From Cohnella panacarvi Gsoil 349 (GTDB lineage: Bacteria; Bacillota; Bacilli; Paenibacillales; Paenibacillaceae): DNA of 64,000 nt. The position numbers and the translations under genes are program-made. The stretch spans positions 4,415,233 to 4,479,232 of the forward strand of contig NZ_KI911563.1 in NCBI RefSeq assembly GCF_000515335.1. The letters are read 5' to 3'. How positions within the stretch are numbered: the stretch's first letter is position 1; each line of letters opens with the position of its first letter. A model generated the notes under the pieces. The model worked only from the letters and a program-made list of their open reading frames with translations. It was not told the origin of the DNA and made no database searches. Positions 19,581 to 28,729 of the stretch are shown in pieces.

Positions 19581-21407
19581 ATGAATCGGTTATGGGCGAC
19601 GCGGGCGTTCCATGTGCTGCTGTTCATCGCCGTCGTCTTCGGGGTCGAGGAGGCGCGGCTCGCGTGGCTGCAGCTTGGCTTCGGCGGAGCGCGGACGGCG
19701 GGCAGCACGCTCGTCGACAACGCGGTACTGCAACGCTCGGACGGACTTATTCTCGATAGCGGCAGAGGGCAGTTCCGGGACCGGCGGGGGCGCCTGCTTA
19801 CGGGTGAGCCCGTGCAGACGTTGGCGGCTTTCCCGGATGACGGCAAGCCAAGAGGGGCGTCGATATTCACCGCGAAGGTGGCGAAGGAATTGAACGTCGA
19901 TCCGGCGACGCTCGAGAATTGGTTCGCGGGCCTTCGCGAGCCGGCATTCTGGAAGGAACGCGGCGTAAATCGCGCGCTCGACTTATCCGATTCGCAGATC
20001 AAAGCGGTCAACGAAGCCAAGTTGACAGGCGTGGCGGTATTGCCGGTTGTTAACCGGTATCCGTCTTCCATCGAACCGATGCATGCGATCGGCTATATCT
20101 CTCAGCATCCCGAACGGGTACGGCAACTCTATGGCAATCAGCTAACAGAACATCGCATGGCCATCAATCGGCCGATCGGCGGAGCGGGGCTCGAACGATC
20201 GCTCGATCGGCTGCTTCAGGGGATCGGTCCGACGGCGGTCATCCAGGTGACCGACGGGACGAGACAGCCGCTTGACGGGCTTGGCTTGCGCATGATTCAG
20301 CCGACGAATCCCCATTATCCGCTCCAGGTCACAACGACGATCGATCTGGATATCCAGCAAGCGGCGGAGCGGATATTACGGGATCAGCGCATCCGGAAGG
20401 GCGCCGTCGTCGTTCTCGACGCGGCGAATGCCGATATCGCGGCGATGGCGTCTCTCCCCCGGTTGAATCCGTATCGGATCGGCGAATCCGGTACGGACGA
20501 ACGCAACCACGCGCTGCAGGCGGAGCCTCCAGGTTCCGTGTTCAAGACGGTCACCCTTGCCGCCGCTATCGAATCCGGCATCGCGACTTGGGACGAGGAG
20601 TTTATATGCAACGGCCATTACGGCAAATACGGGCTCAAATGCTGGAAGCATGATGGCCACGGCGTGATCACGCTGAAGGAAGCGTACGCGGAGTCGTGCA
20701 ACGTCGTGTTCGCGCAGTTGGCGGAACGGATGGACCCCGCATGGCTGCAAATTACGGCGGACCGGCTTGGACTGGCTAGGCAGGTCGGCTGGCATACGGA
20801 CCGATTCGTGGACGGTTCGCCTCTTCGGCTCATGCCGGAGGAAGAGAACGGCGCGGTATTCCTAAGCCGCAAGCTGGCGGAGGACGGCGGCCTACGCGCG
20901 GGTACGGGGATCGGGCAGCGGGACGTGCGCGTCACGCCGCTGCAGGCGGCGAATATGGTCGTCTCCGTGCTGCATGACGGCAAAGTGTTCTCCCCGCGTC
21001 TCGTCAAGGACGTTCGCTATGCGGACGGCACGCTGATGACGGCTATCCCGGTGCATGCGTCCAAGTCGAAGCACGGTCAAATCCTTCCGCGAACCGCGTC
21101 GCTCCTAAGAGAAGGAATGCGGGCAGTCGTGCAGGAAGGAACGGCGCAAGGAGCGCTGAAAGGCGCGTCTTGGCCGCTCGCGGGCAAGTCGGGAACGGCG
21201 GAGCTGGCAGGCAGACAGCAAGCCCGTAACGACCATTGGTTCGTCGGTTACGGGCCTGCGAAAGGTAAACCTCGATATGCGGTTGCCGTATTGCTGGAGG
21301 ATCAGCCCTCGGGCTTGCGCAATCGCGCGGCCGAAGTGTTCGGCGCGATCATGGAGCAGCTTCGCCTTCTGGAGCTGCGTTCTGCGGCGCAAGCGGAGGA
21401 ACGGTGA
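19581..21407 (+). CDS. Class B penicillin-binding protein (PbpI/PBP4b-like)
   Basis: This DD-transpeptidase has 608 residues from the ATG at 19581 (AGGAGGC upstream). An N-terminal membrane anchor (about 5-25) precedes the dimerisation region and a transpeptidase domain. Active-site motifs are SVFK (Ser near residue 319), SCN (near 372) and KSGTAE (near 536). The position after the U32 genes matches yrrR (pbpI), a sporulation-associated PBP of B. subtilis, so that role is likely but inferred. The 3' end overlaps the opposing AI-2E gene by 59 bp. Confidence 0.88.
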   Translation: MNRLWATRAFHVLLFIAVVFGVEEARLAWLQLGFGGARTAGSTLVDNAVLQRSDGLILDSGRGQFRDRRGRLLTGEPVQTLAAFPDDGKPRGASIFTAKVAKELNVDPATLENWFAGLREPAFWKERGVNRALDLSDSQIKAVNEAKLTGVAVLPVVNRYPSSIEPMHAIGYISQHPERVRQLYGNQLTEHRMAINRPIGGAGLERSLDRLLQGIGPTAVIQVTDGTRQPLDGLGLRMIQPTNPHYPLQVTTTIDLDIQQAAERILRDQRIRKGAVVVLDAANADIAAMASLPRLNPYRIGESGTDERNHALQAEPPGSVFKTVTLAAAIESGIATWDEEFICNGHYGKYGLKCWKHDGHGVITLKEAYAESCNVVFAQLAERMDPAWLQITADRLGLARQVGWHTDRFVDGSPLRLMPEEENGAVFLSRKLAEDGGLRAGTGIGQRDVRVTPLQAANMVVSVLHDGKVFSPRLVKDVRYADGTLMTAIPVHASKSKHGQILPRTASLLREGMRAVVQEGTAQGALKGASWPLAGKSGTAELAGRQQARNDHWFVGYGPAKGKPRYAVAVLLEDQPSGLRNRAAEVFGAIMEQLRLLELRSAAQAEER

Positions 21408-22485
21408 ATTCCTCTTTCGGCCAGCGAATCCATTGGTGGAAATACCCTTGATCGTATAGCGCCTTTAGCAAGATCATCAGAATCGGAGCGAGGATCATCC
21501 CTGCGACGCCGAACAGCGACAGCGAGATCATCATGAACGCCAGCATCGTGAACGCCGACACGCCGACTGTCTGTCCGGTGATGCGCGGCTCGAGTAGCTG
21601 CCTGGACACCGTAACGACGATGAGGAGGCCGGTCAGCCACAAGCCTAGCTCGTTGTCTCCGGTGAAGAACAAATACGCGATCCAAGGGATAAACAGCGTA
21701 TTCACCCCGAGCAGCGGCAGTACGTCGAATATGCCGGCCAGCAGCGCGATGGAGAACGCATTGTTCACGTCTAACGCCAATAGCGTAATGAAAATGATCA
21801 GGAACGTAATGCTGATCAGCATACCCTGCGCTTTCAGATAGACGCCGATGCCGCGAAAGACGTTATTGCGCAGGAACTCCAAAGCGATCTTGAGCGTTCT
21901 AGGCGCCCGGTCTCTGCCCAGCCTTTTCCACGTGTCGATTTCGACGCTCAGAAAGTAAGCAAGGATGATGGCGATCGAGAAGTTGAATACGAATGAGGAG
22001 AACGAGGTCAGCGCGCCGACGAGCCAATTCAGAAACTTGCGGGCCAAGTCCGCGCCTTGCTCCGTCACGAATCCGGTCGCGTCGTTCAACTTCTCGGCGA
22101 TGTCCGGAGGGAGCGCGTCTGTATGTCCTTTCATTCCCGAAGTGAAATCGTTGATCTGCGCTTGAAGAAGCTTTTGATATTCCGGGAGATTATCCGCCAG
22201 TTGGGTCACTTGTTGGGTGAAAATAAAACCGAGTCCGATAAAAGCCGCCAAAATGATGAGCGTAAACAGCAGCACGCTGATCCCGGAGGCGATCGATTTG
22301 CGCAGCCCAAGACGGTTCAGCAGCCGCGCGAGCGGTTCGATGATCCAGAAGACGACGAACGAGAGGAACACCGGAGTCGCCAAGTCGTACAAAAAGCTGA
22401 AAACGTACATGACAAGCCATACCGTCACGAAAATGACCGCGATGTCGAACGCGGTGCGCCAATATTTCTGATACAACGAGATCAT
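21349..22485 (-). CDS. AI-2E family membrane permease (second copy)
   Basis: This 378-residue membrane protein starts at the ATG at 22485 (AGGTGG 8 bp upstream; GTG at 22497 is also in frame). Pairs of hydrophobic segments near both ends, a soluble helical section with QQVTQLADNLPEYQKLLQAQI, and FDVLPLLGVNTLFIPW (the family FDxxPxxG motif) identify it. It shares only family similarity with the copy at 6.1 kb and resembles the YtvI/YueF type. The substrate is unknown. It is divergent from the deacetylase gene and its 3' end overlaps the PBP gene. Confidence 0.85.
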   Translation of the reverse strand: MISLYQKYWRTAFDIAVIFVTVWLVMYVFSFLYDLATPVFLSFVVFWIIEPLARLLNRLGLRKSIASGISVLLFTLIILAAFIGLGFIFTQQVTQLADNLPEYQKLLQAQINDFTSGMKGHTDALPPDIAEKLNDATGFVTEQGADLARKFLNWLVGALTSFSSFVFNFSIAIILAYFLSVEIDTWKRLGRDRAPRTLKIALEFLRNNVFRGIGVYLKAQGMLISITFLIIFITLLALDVNNAFSIALLAGIFDVLPLLGVNTLFIPWIAYLFFTGDNELGLWLTGLLIVVTVSRQLLEPRITGQTVGVSAFTMLAFMMISLSLFGVAGMILAPILMILLKALYDQGYFHQWIRWPKEEFTVPPLAPQNAAPEGEAAP

Positions 22486-22658
22486 CTGCAATTCCACCTA
22501 TTCTCCACTTAAACTAGTATGTATCCCACTAATTGCTATTGTACATGAATCTAAAAAAGATGCCTACTGGACACCCATTCATGAGCGATTATGATAGAAT
22601 AGAGGGAGCATACCGACACGGAAAAATCATGATTGCGATCAAGACGGTGAGGATAGGC

Positions 22659-23978
22659 ATGGAACTTATACTGTGGTTCGGGATTTATTTTTTGACTTTT
22701 TACGCCTTTTTGCCGGCGATCGTCAGCCGGCTTTTCGGTTTTAGGGTGTTCATGCGGGGCAAATCCGAGACGGAAATCGCTTTGACCTTCGATGACGGTC
22801 CTGACCCCGAGTATACGCCGAAACTGCTCGATTTGTTGAAGAGTCGCGGCGCGAAAGCGACGTTCTTCGTCGTCGGGGAGAACGCGGAGAAGCATCCGGA
22901 CATTATCGCCCGCATTCACGAGGAAGGTCATCTTCTGGCGATTCATAACTACGTCCACAATTCGAACTGGTTCATGCGGCCAAGCGCGGTGAAAAAGCAA
23001 ATACAGCGCACGTCCGACGTGATCGAACGAATAACCGGTACGAAACCGAAGTACTACCGTCCGCCTTGGGGTATCGTGAACTTGTTCGACTTCGCGTCCA
23101 AAGGCCGGGTTCAGATCGTGCTGTGGACGTCGATGTTCGGGGATTGGAGCGCGAAAGTCGGCGCCGACAAGCTGTACCGCCGGATGAGAAGCAAGCTGAA
23201 GCCGGGCGAGGTATTCTTGCTGCACGATTGCGGCACGACCTTCGGGGCGGATCGCGATGCGCCGGCCCATACGATCGCGGCGTTGTCGCGGATATTGGAA
23301 GACGGCCGGGAGCAGGGACTGAAGTTCGTCGGCATCGACGAGCTGATCGCGTCGACGGAGGCTCGCCGAAGCAAAATCGGCCTGCTGAAGAAAGTTGTCG
23401 TATCGCTGTGGCTGCAATACGAGAAGCTGTTCCACGTCGTGTTCCGGCTGCAACCGGTCGGCGACGGCAAATCATTCAATTATCGCGTTCGCAAGTACGC
23501 GGGACCGCCGGTCGAGCTGCATAATGCCGTGACGCTGCGTTCGGGCGATTCGATCATGGAGATTCATTTCGAGAACAAGATGATGTTCGAGATGGGAATG
23601 AACGCGCGGAATACGATGCAGATCGGCATACGGATCATTCGCGAAGTAGAGAAAGCGCTGCCCGACCTAGGCAAGCAATTGAGCGTCATCCCGAACGGAG
23701 ATAAGGTAAAGGCGCTGTACGGAGTTTCGATGATCCATCGCGGAGCCGAGTCGCTCGGGTTCCAAGTCTTCGATCTTCCTCGCGGCTTGTTCGCCTGGGC
23801 CACGAACATTTATTTGCGAATCCTCATTCGCGTCATTCATCCTTCGGGCAACGAACGCGTCAAAGAGCACGGTCAGTCGCTGGAGCCCCGCATGCTTCTG
23901 ATGTCCCGGGACATCCTTCAGCGTTGGGCCGTCGACCCGGACGCCAGACGCCATTTGCGTCCGCTTTTGCACAAATAG
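22659..23978 (+). CDS. Polysaccharide deacetylase with C-terminal extension (YkoP-like)
   Basis: This NodB-fold deacetylase has 439 residues. One N-terminal membrane segment (about 2-22) anchors it. Motif 1 is TFDDGPDPEYT (Asp near 45-46), motif 2 is HNYVH (His near 96 and 100), motif 3 is YYRPPWG, and the late motif is VFLLHDCG. After residue 240 an extra domain of about 200 residues follows, with no recognised catalytic motif, as in YkoP-type proteins. The ATG at 22659 has GTGAGGA ideally spaced; upstream in-frame starts lack such a site. The likely substrate is a cell-envelope N-acetylglucosamine polymer. Confidence 0.85.
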   Translation: MELILWFGIYFLTFYAFLPAIVSRLFGFRVFMRGKSETEIALTFDDGPDPEYTPKLLDLLKSRGAKATFFVVGENAEKHPDIIARIHEEGHLLAIHNYVHNSNWFMRPSAVKKQIQRTSDVIERITGTKPKYYRPPWGIVNLFDFASKGRVQIVLWTSMFGDWSAKVGADKLYRRMRSKLKPGEVFLLHDCGTTFGADRDAPAHTIAALSRILEDGREQGLKFVGIDELIASTEARRSKIGLLKKVVVSLWLQYEKLFHVVFRLQPVGDGKSFNYRVRKYAGPPVELHNAVTLRSGDSIMEIHFENKMMFEMGMNARNTMQIGIRIIREVEKALPDLGKQLSVIPNGDKVKALYGVSMIHRGAESLGFQVFDLPRGLFAWATNIYLRILIRVIHPSGNERVKEHGQSLEPRMLLMSRDILQRWAVDPDARRHLRPLLHK

Positions 23979-23991
23979 GATTCTATGCGAA

Positions 23992-24026
23992 GACCCCTCA
24001 GGTTAGTGCCTGAGGGGTCCTTTTTT
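23992..24026 (+). terminator. Terminator of the deacetylase gene
   Basis: GACCCCTCAGG (23992-24002) pairs with CCTGAGGGGTC (24009-24019), then TTTTTT. Confidence 0.9.
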
Positions 24027-24036
24027 GCAAATTTAT

Positions 24037-24387
<351 letters not shown>

Positions 24388-24536
24388 GTTCGGTTCATAC
24401 CTCCAGTATGATAAAGCGTTATGCACTCACTCGTATAGTATGGCTCAGCGCTTTTCTTGGTCCTAGGCGAATACAACTTTAAATAGACTATTTTGCGGAG
24501 CGTCGATACTAGCCCTTGCAGGTTTGCCGAATCGAA

Positions 24537-24545
24537 CATAGCTTA
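24537..24545 (+). promoter_or_regulatory. Possible mother-cell sigma (SigK/SigE) -10 element
   Basis: CATAGCTTA fits the CATAnnnTA -10 consensus and lies about 60 bp before the spore-coat glycan genes. The -35 is weak. The 24388-24605 gap shows no other feature. Confidence 0.35.
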
Positions 24546-24605
24546 ATATCACCATTACGAATGGTGGAGAAGTTCATCCTGCTTATACGCTGAGGGAGAA
24601 TGCGG

Positions 24606-25583
24606 ATGAAAGGCTTAATTCTGGGCGCCGGAAACGGGACGAGACTTCATCCGTTTACGCGCGTGACGCCGAAAGTGCTGCTTCCGGTCGCGAATAAACC
24701 GATCGTGCATTACTGCATCGAAAAGCTCGCCCAACTCGGGATTGATGAGATCGGCATCGTCATTCAACCTGTCCACAAATCGATGTTCATGAAGCAAGTC
24801 GGCGAGGGCTCCCGTTGGGGCGTTCGCATTCGGTACGTCTATCAGCACCATCCCCAGGGCATCGCGGATGCCGTCAAACGGGCAGCCGACTTCATCCGGA
24901 ACGAAGCGTTCCTCCTGCTGCTCGGGGACAACATGATCGAGGATTCGCTCGAGAGGCTAAGAGATTCCATCTTGCATGAACGTCGCGACGCCGCGCTTCT
25001 GCTCGGGGAAGTGTCCAACCCGCAGGATTACGGAATCGCGCAGATCGAGGGAGACAGAATCGTAGGGCTTGAGGAGAAGCCGTCAACCCCGAAGACGAAC
25101 TTGGCCGTGCTTGGCGCCTATGCTTTCGGCCCGCGGGCGTTCGATGCCGTTAACGAGATAGCCCCGTCGGCGCGAGGAGAATACGAGATTACGGACGCGC
25201 TGAATTGGCTGCTGCGGGAGAACGCTTCGATCTCCTATCGGGTAACGACAATGGAGCACTCGGATGTCGGCAGGCCCGATCGATGGTTGAGCGCCAATCG
25301 ATGGGTTCTTCGTCAGTCGGCGGGCGAGAACGGCACGTACGAACGGTTGACTTCGTCTGGCTGCGTGGTTCACGGCCCGGTTATCGTGGATGACGAAGCC
25401 GAAATCGAGAATTGCGTCATCGGCCCTTATGTCTCGATCGGTCCATACGTCCGGCTAAGGGATTGCGTCGTCACCGACAGCATCGTGCTTGCGGGCGTAG
25501 GCGTCATGAACAAGATCATTCGGCACGCGATCGTCAGTCCTAGACATTCGCTCTATATCAATCGCATGGAGGCTTCCCGATGA
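24606..25583 (+). CDS. Sugar-phosphate nucleotidyltransferase (YtdA-like)
   Basis: This 325-residue enzyme joins a nucleoside triphosphate to a sugar 1-phosphate. The start MKGLILGAGNGTRLHPFT is the nucleotide-binding signature, with PKVLLPVANKPI next. Catalytic-type LLLGDNMIED and GLEEKPSTPKTN segments follow, and a short left-handed beta-helix is at the C-terminus (after about 240). It resembles glucose-1-phosphate thymidylyl- or uridylyltransferases, and the exact nucleotide is uncertain. The ATG at 24606 has GAGGGAG 7 bp away; ATG 24600 is too close to it. It overlaps the next gene by 4 bp. Confidence 0.88.
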   Translation: MKGLILGAGNGTRLHPFTRVTPKVLLPVANKPIVHYCIEKLAQLGIDEIGIVIQPVHKSMFMKQVGEGSRWGVRIRYVYQHHPQGIADAVKRAADFIRNEAFLLLLGDNMIEDSLERLRDSILHERRDAALLLGEVSNPQDYGIAQIEGDRIVGLEEKPSTPKTNLAVLGAYAFGPRAFDAVNEIAPSARGEYEITDALNWLLRENASISYRVTTMEHSDVGRPDRWLSANRWVLRQSAGENGTYERLTSSGCVVHGPVIVDDEAEIENCVIGPYVSIGPYVRLRDCVVTDSIVLAGVGVMNKIIRHAIVSPRHSLYINRMEASR

Positions 25584-26875
25584 GCATCTTAATCATGGGT
25601 ACGGGCTATGTAGGCATTACGACCGCGATCATGTTCGCCGAGTTGGGCATACAGGTGACCGGATTCGATTCGAATGCCGCCAAGATCGCCTTGTTGAATC
25701 AAAGCCATTTGCCGTTCTACGAAAGGGGCATGGAGCCGCTGCTGCAGCGGCATCTGCAGGAGCAGACGATTCGCTTCGTTCAAGACGAGCAAGCGGCGAT
25801 CGAAGAGCACGCGATCATTTTCTTGTGCGTAGGCACCCCGTCGAATTCGGACGGTAGCGCGAATCTGTTCGCGATCCAACAAGCATCGGAATGGATCGGG
25901 AAGTACATGCGAGAGCAGACGCTGGTCGTCATCAAGAGCACGGTGCCGGTCGGCGTCGACGAGCGGGTGAGCGAATGGATCGCAAGCAAGCAGACGAGGC
26001 CGATTCCGTTCGACGTCGTCGTCAATCCGGAGTTTCTGCGCGAAGGGTCCGCGGTCGCGGATGCGCTTGCCCCCGATCGCATCGTCGTCGGCAGCGACAG
26101 CGAGGAGGCGGCGCAGCGTCTGTTGTCGTTGTACGAGAAGTTGGACTGCCCGATCATCGTGACGAATCCGAAGGCAGCTATCATGATTAAATATGCTTCG
26201 AACGCCTTTTTGGCGACTAAAATATCGTTCATTAACGAGTTGGCGAGGTTATGCGACGGACTAGAAATCGACATCTCGGAAATCGCCTACGGGATCGGTC
26301 TCGACCCTCGAATCGGCGCGATGTTCCTGAAGGCGGGCATCGGTTATGGCGGCTCGTGCTTCCCTAAAGACGTCGATGCTTTACTGCATACCGCCAACTC
26401 CAACCGGAAGAGCCTCACGATTATCGAGCATGCGGCGAAAGTGAACCGTACGCAGCCTCTATACGCCTTGGACGTCTGGGAGAAGGTCATGCCCTCCGCG
26501 TTCAAGAAAGCGACGGTTGCCGTCCTCGGTCTCTCCTTTAAGCCTCATACGGACGATCTGCGCGAGGCGCCTTCGCTCGTTGTGATATCCGAGCTTCTGT
26601 CGCGTCAAGCGAAGGTTCGCGTTCATGATCCGATCGCCGTGCTTCCCGTTCACTTCCGGGCGTTAGGCGTTCAGCAAGCCGACACGATCGGGGAGACGCT
26701 GCAGGGCGCCGACGCCGTCATTCTGTGTACGGAATGGCCCGAATACCGCGAGATCGATTGGCTCCCTATGAAGCCGTTGTTGAACGGACACATCGTCTTC
26801 GACGGCCGCAACGCGCTGGACGGCCGAAGCTTGATTCAGTCCGGTTACGATTATTACGGGATCGGCAGCCACTAA
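25580..26875 (+). CDS. UDP-glucose/UDP-sugar 6-dehydrogenase (YtcA-like)
   Basis: This 431-residue enzyme oxidises a UDP-hexose to the uronic acid with two NAD. The Rossmann motif MGTGYVGITTA is at the start. VNPEFLREGSA and the catalytic Cys in GYGGSCFPKD (near residue 260) are present, as is the C-terminal GLSFKPHTDDLREAPS. It follows the nucleotidyltransferase with an ATGA overlap. In B. subtilis ytdA and ytcABC belong to the spore-coat glycan genes near cotS and cotSA, and the same context is found here. Confidence 0.93.
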   Translation: MSILIMGTGYVGITTAIMFAELGIQVTGFDSNAAKIALLNQSHLPFYERGMEPLLQRHLQEQTIRFVQDEQAAIEEHAIIFLCVGTPSNSDGSANLFAIQQASEWIGKYMREQTLVVIKSTVPVGVDERVSEWIASKQTRPIPFDVVVNPEFLREGSAVADALAPDRIVVGSDSEEAAQRLLSLYEKLDCPIIVTNPKAAIMIKYASNAFLATKISFINELARLCDGLEIDISEIAYGIGLDPRIGAMFLKAGIGYGGSCFPKDVDALLHTANSNRKSLTIIEHAAKVNRTQPLYALDVWEKVMPSAFKKATVAVLGLSFKPHTDDLREAPSLVVISELLSRQAKVRVHDPIAVLPVHFRALGVQQADTIGETLQGADAVILCTEWPEYREIDWLPMKPLLNGHIVFDGRNALDGRSLIQSGYDYYGIGSH

Positions 26876-26950
26876 AGAAAGCCTGGGGTGGCGATAACCC
26901 AAGCCATGCCCCATCCGCCTCCATATACTGGGTTAAGCGTAGGATAGTAT

Positions 26951-28702
26951 ATGGGGCTGGAGGAGATGCAGGTGGAGGAGTATCGAATCGTTCCGTGGGA
27001 CCATGACGAATCGGTTCCGATCGGAGTAGATCGAGAGTTTTACATTCCCCCGGAAATCGAGCGCGTTGCTCATGAGGTCATCGCTCAGTACGATATGCAA
27101 GTCAGCGAGATGACCTTGATCACGTCCAAACCGGATAAAGGCGGCGCGATCTGGCGGATAATGACCGACAAAGGCCCCCGAAGCTTGAAGGTGCTGCATC
27201 GCGAGCCGAGGAGAAGCCTTTTCTGCGTTTATGCGCAGCAGTGGTTAGTCGAGCAAGGGGCGCGCGTTCCGGCGTTGATCAAGACGAAGAGCGGCCAGTT
27301 GTACGTAGAAGCAGGCCATAAGCTGTGGATCGTGACCGATTGGATCTCGCTCGTTCCCGCCTCCAAAGTCGACATCGAAGGCGCCGAGTCCTTAGTATTC
27401 GGGCTCGGAGAGTTTCATCGCGCGTCCCGCGGTTATGTCCCTCCCGAGTTCGCGCAGCAAAAGTCGAGAATACACCACTGGCCGAAGTACTATTCGAAAA
27501 TGATCGAGAAAATCGGATGGATGAGGGATTTGGCCAAAGCTTATCCGGATGCCGCCGGCAGCGGGCAGCTGCTCTCCGTCGTCGATCAATTCGAGAGTCA
27601 GGCGAAGGAAGCGCTTGCCAAATTCGAGAACTCGAGCTTCCGCCGAATGGTCGTCAAAGGCGACCCCTACTGGGGATTAGTCCATCAAGACTACGGGTTT
27701 TCGAACGGTCAGGTTGGGGAAGGCGGCATCTGGGTCATCGACCTGGACGGCGTCGCTTACGATTTTCCGATACGGGACCTGCGGAAAATGATCACGAGCA
27801 TGATGGACGATATGGGCGTATGGGATCCGGCGATTATGAGGAGGCTCATTCAGGCTTATCACGGCGCGAATCCGATCGACCGCGAAACGTACGAACTGCT
27901 TGTGATCGATATGATGTTCCCGAACGAGTTTTATAAACATATCAAGGAAATGATTTTCGATCCGCTGCTGTTCATGAACACGGAGATGGGGCCGATCCTA
28001 GAACGCGTGATCGCGACCCAAGAGAGCAAGCAGGCGGCGCTGGCTGAGCTGGAACGCGAGGCGGAGAGCTACGCTCCGGGGGATTACGAGGAAGTGCCGG
28101 CAGAAGCGCGAACGGCACCTTGGATGCGCGAGAGCGTTGGAAGCGCCTTGGAGCCGTTCGGTTTGCAGCTCGATCCGAGCGTTCCGAGCGTTCCAGGTGT
28201 GCCGAGCGTCCCGAGTGTTCCGAGCGTGCTGAGCGTCACGAGCGAAAAGGCGGATTCGATCGCACCCGCAAAGGAGGAATCGGCGCTTGTCGTTCTTCCG
28301 GAAATCGCTTCGGTCGCCGATGCCGATGTCGGCGGACCGATCTACGGTTCGCCTCTCGCGTCCGAACCGCAAGGCGCGACGCCAGTCGCGACCGTTGCTC
28401 CGGCTCCGAACCCGGCGCATGCAGAGCGGAGGCCCGTTCCTCCCGCAACGGATATTCCTGCGATCGTCCTGCCGAGGAGAGCCGTGCAACGGTCGAACCG
28501 GACTCCGCGGCGGCGCAAGCGGCTCGCTAGTCGCCGCACCGGCGTTCGGCCGCGTCGCCGAACGCAAGCGAAACCGGCCGTCCGTTCGGCGACGCGCCGC
28601 AAAGCCAAGCCGAAGAAGCTTGTCGCGCGCAAGCGGTTGAACGTCGTCAGAAGGCGCAAAGCCGGTCGCAGGAAGGTAAGAAAAGCGGTCAGACGTGCCT
28701 AA
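26951..28702 (+). CDS. CotS-family spore coat kinase-like protein with basic tail
   Basis: This protein is up to 583 residues long. Residues 1-400 have the CotS/APH kinase-like fold, with the catalytic-loop HQDYGFSN near 245-252 and the metal-binding VIDLDG near 263. CotS proteins belong to the inner spore coat. After that come a P-S-V-P repeat (about 407-430), a Pro/Ala/Glu-rich linker, and from about 507 a very basic Arg/Lys tail resembling a protamine or histone tail, not usual for CotS. ATG 26951 is used; GTG 26972 has a better-spaced GGAGGAG. A CATAnnnT element at 26922 could be a sporulation promoter. Confidence 0.85.
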   Translation: MGLEEMQVEEYRIVPWDHDESVPIGVDREFYIPPEIERVAHEVIAQYDMQVSEMTLITSKPDKGGAIWRIMTDKGPRSLKVLHREPRRSLFCVYAQQWLVEQGARVPALIKTKSGQLYVEAGHKLWIVTDWISLVPASKVDIEGAESLVFGLGEFHRASRGYVPPEFAQQKSRIHHWPKYYSKMIEKIGWMRDLAKAYPDAAGSGQLLSVVDQFESQAKEALAKFENSSFRRMVVKGDPYWGLVHQDYGFSNGQVGEGGIWVIDLDGVAYDFPIRDLRKMITSMMDDMGVWDPAIMRRLIQAYHGANPIDRETYELLVIDMMFPNEFYKHIKEMIFDPLLFMNTEMGPILERVIATQESKQAALAELEREAESYAPGDYEEVPAEARTAPWMRESVGSALEPFGLQLDPSVPSVPGVPSVPSVPSVLSVTSEKADSIAPAKEESALVVLPEIASVADADVGGPIYGSPLASEPQGATPVATVAPAPNPAHAERRPVPPATDIPAIVLPRRAVQRSNRTPRRRKRLASRRTGVRPRRRTQAKPAVRSATRRKAKPKKLVARKRLNVVRRRKAGRRKVRKAVRRA

Positions 28703-28729
28703 GGCGAGTTACGGAAAGGAGAGTTTCGG

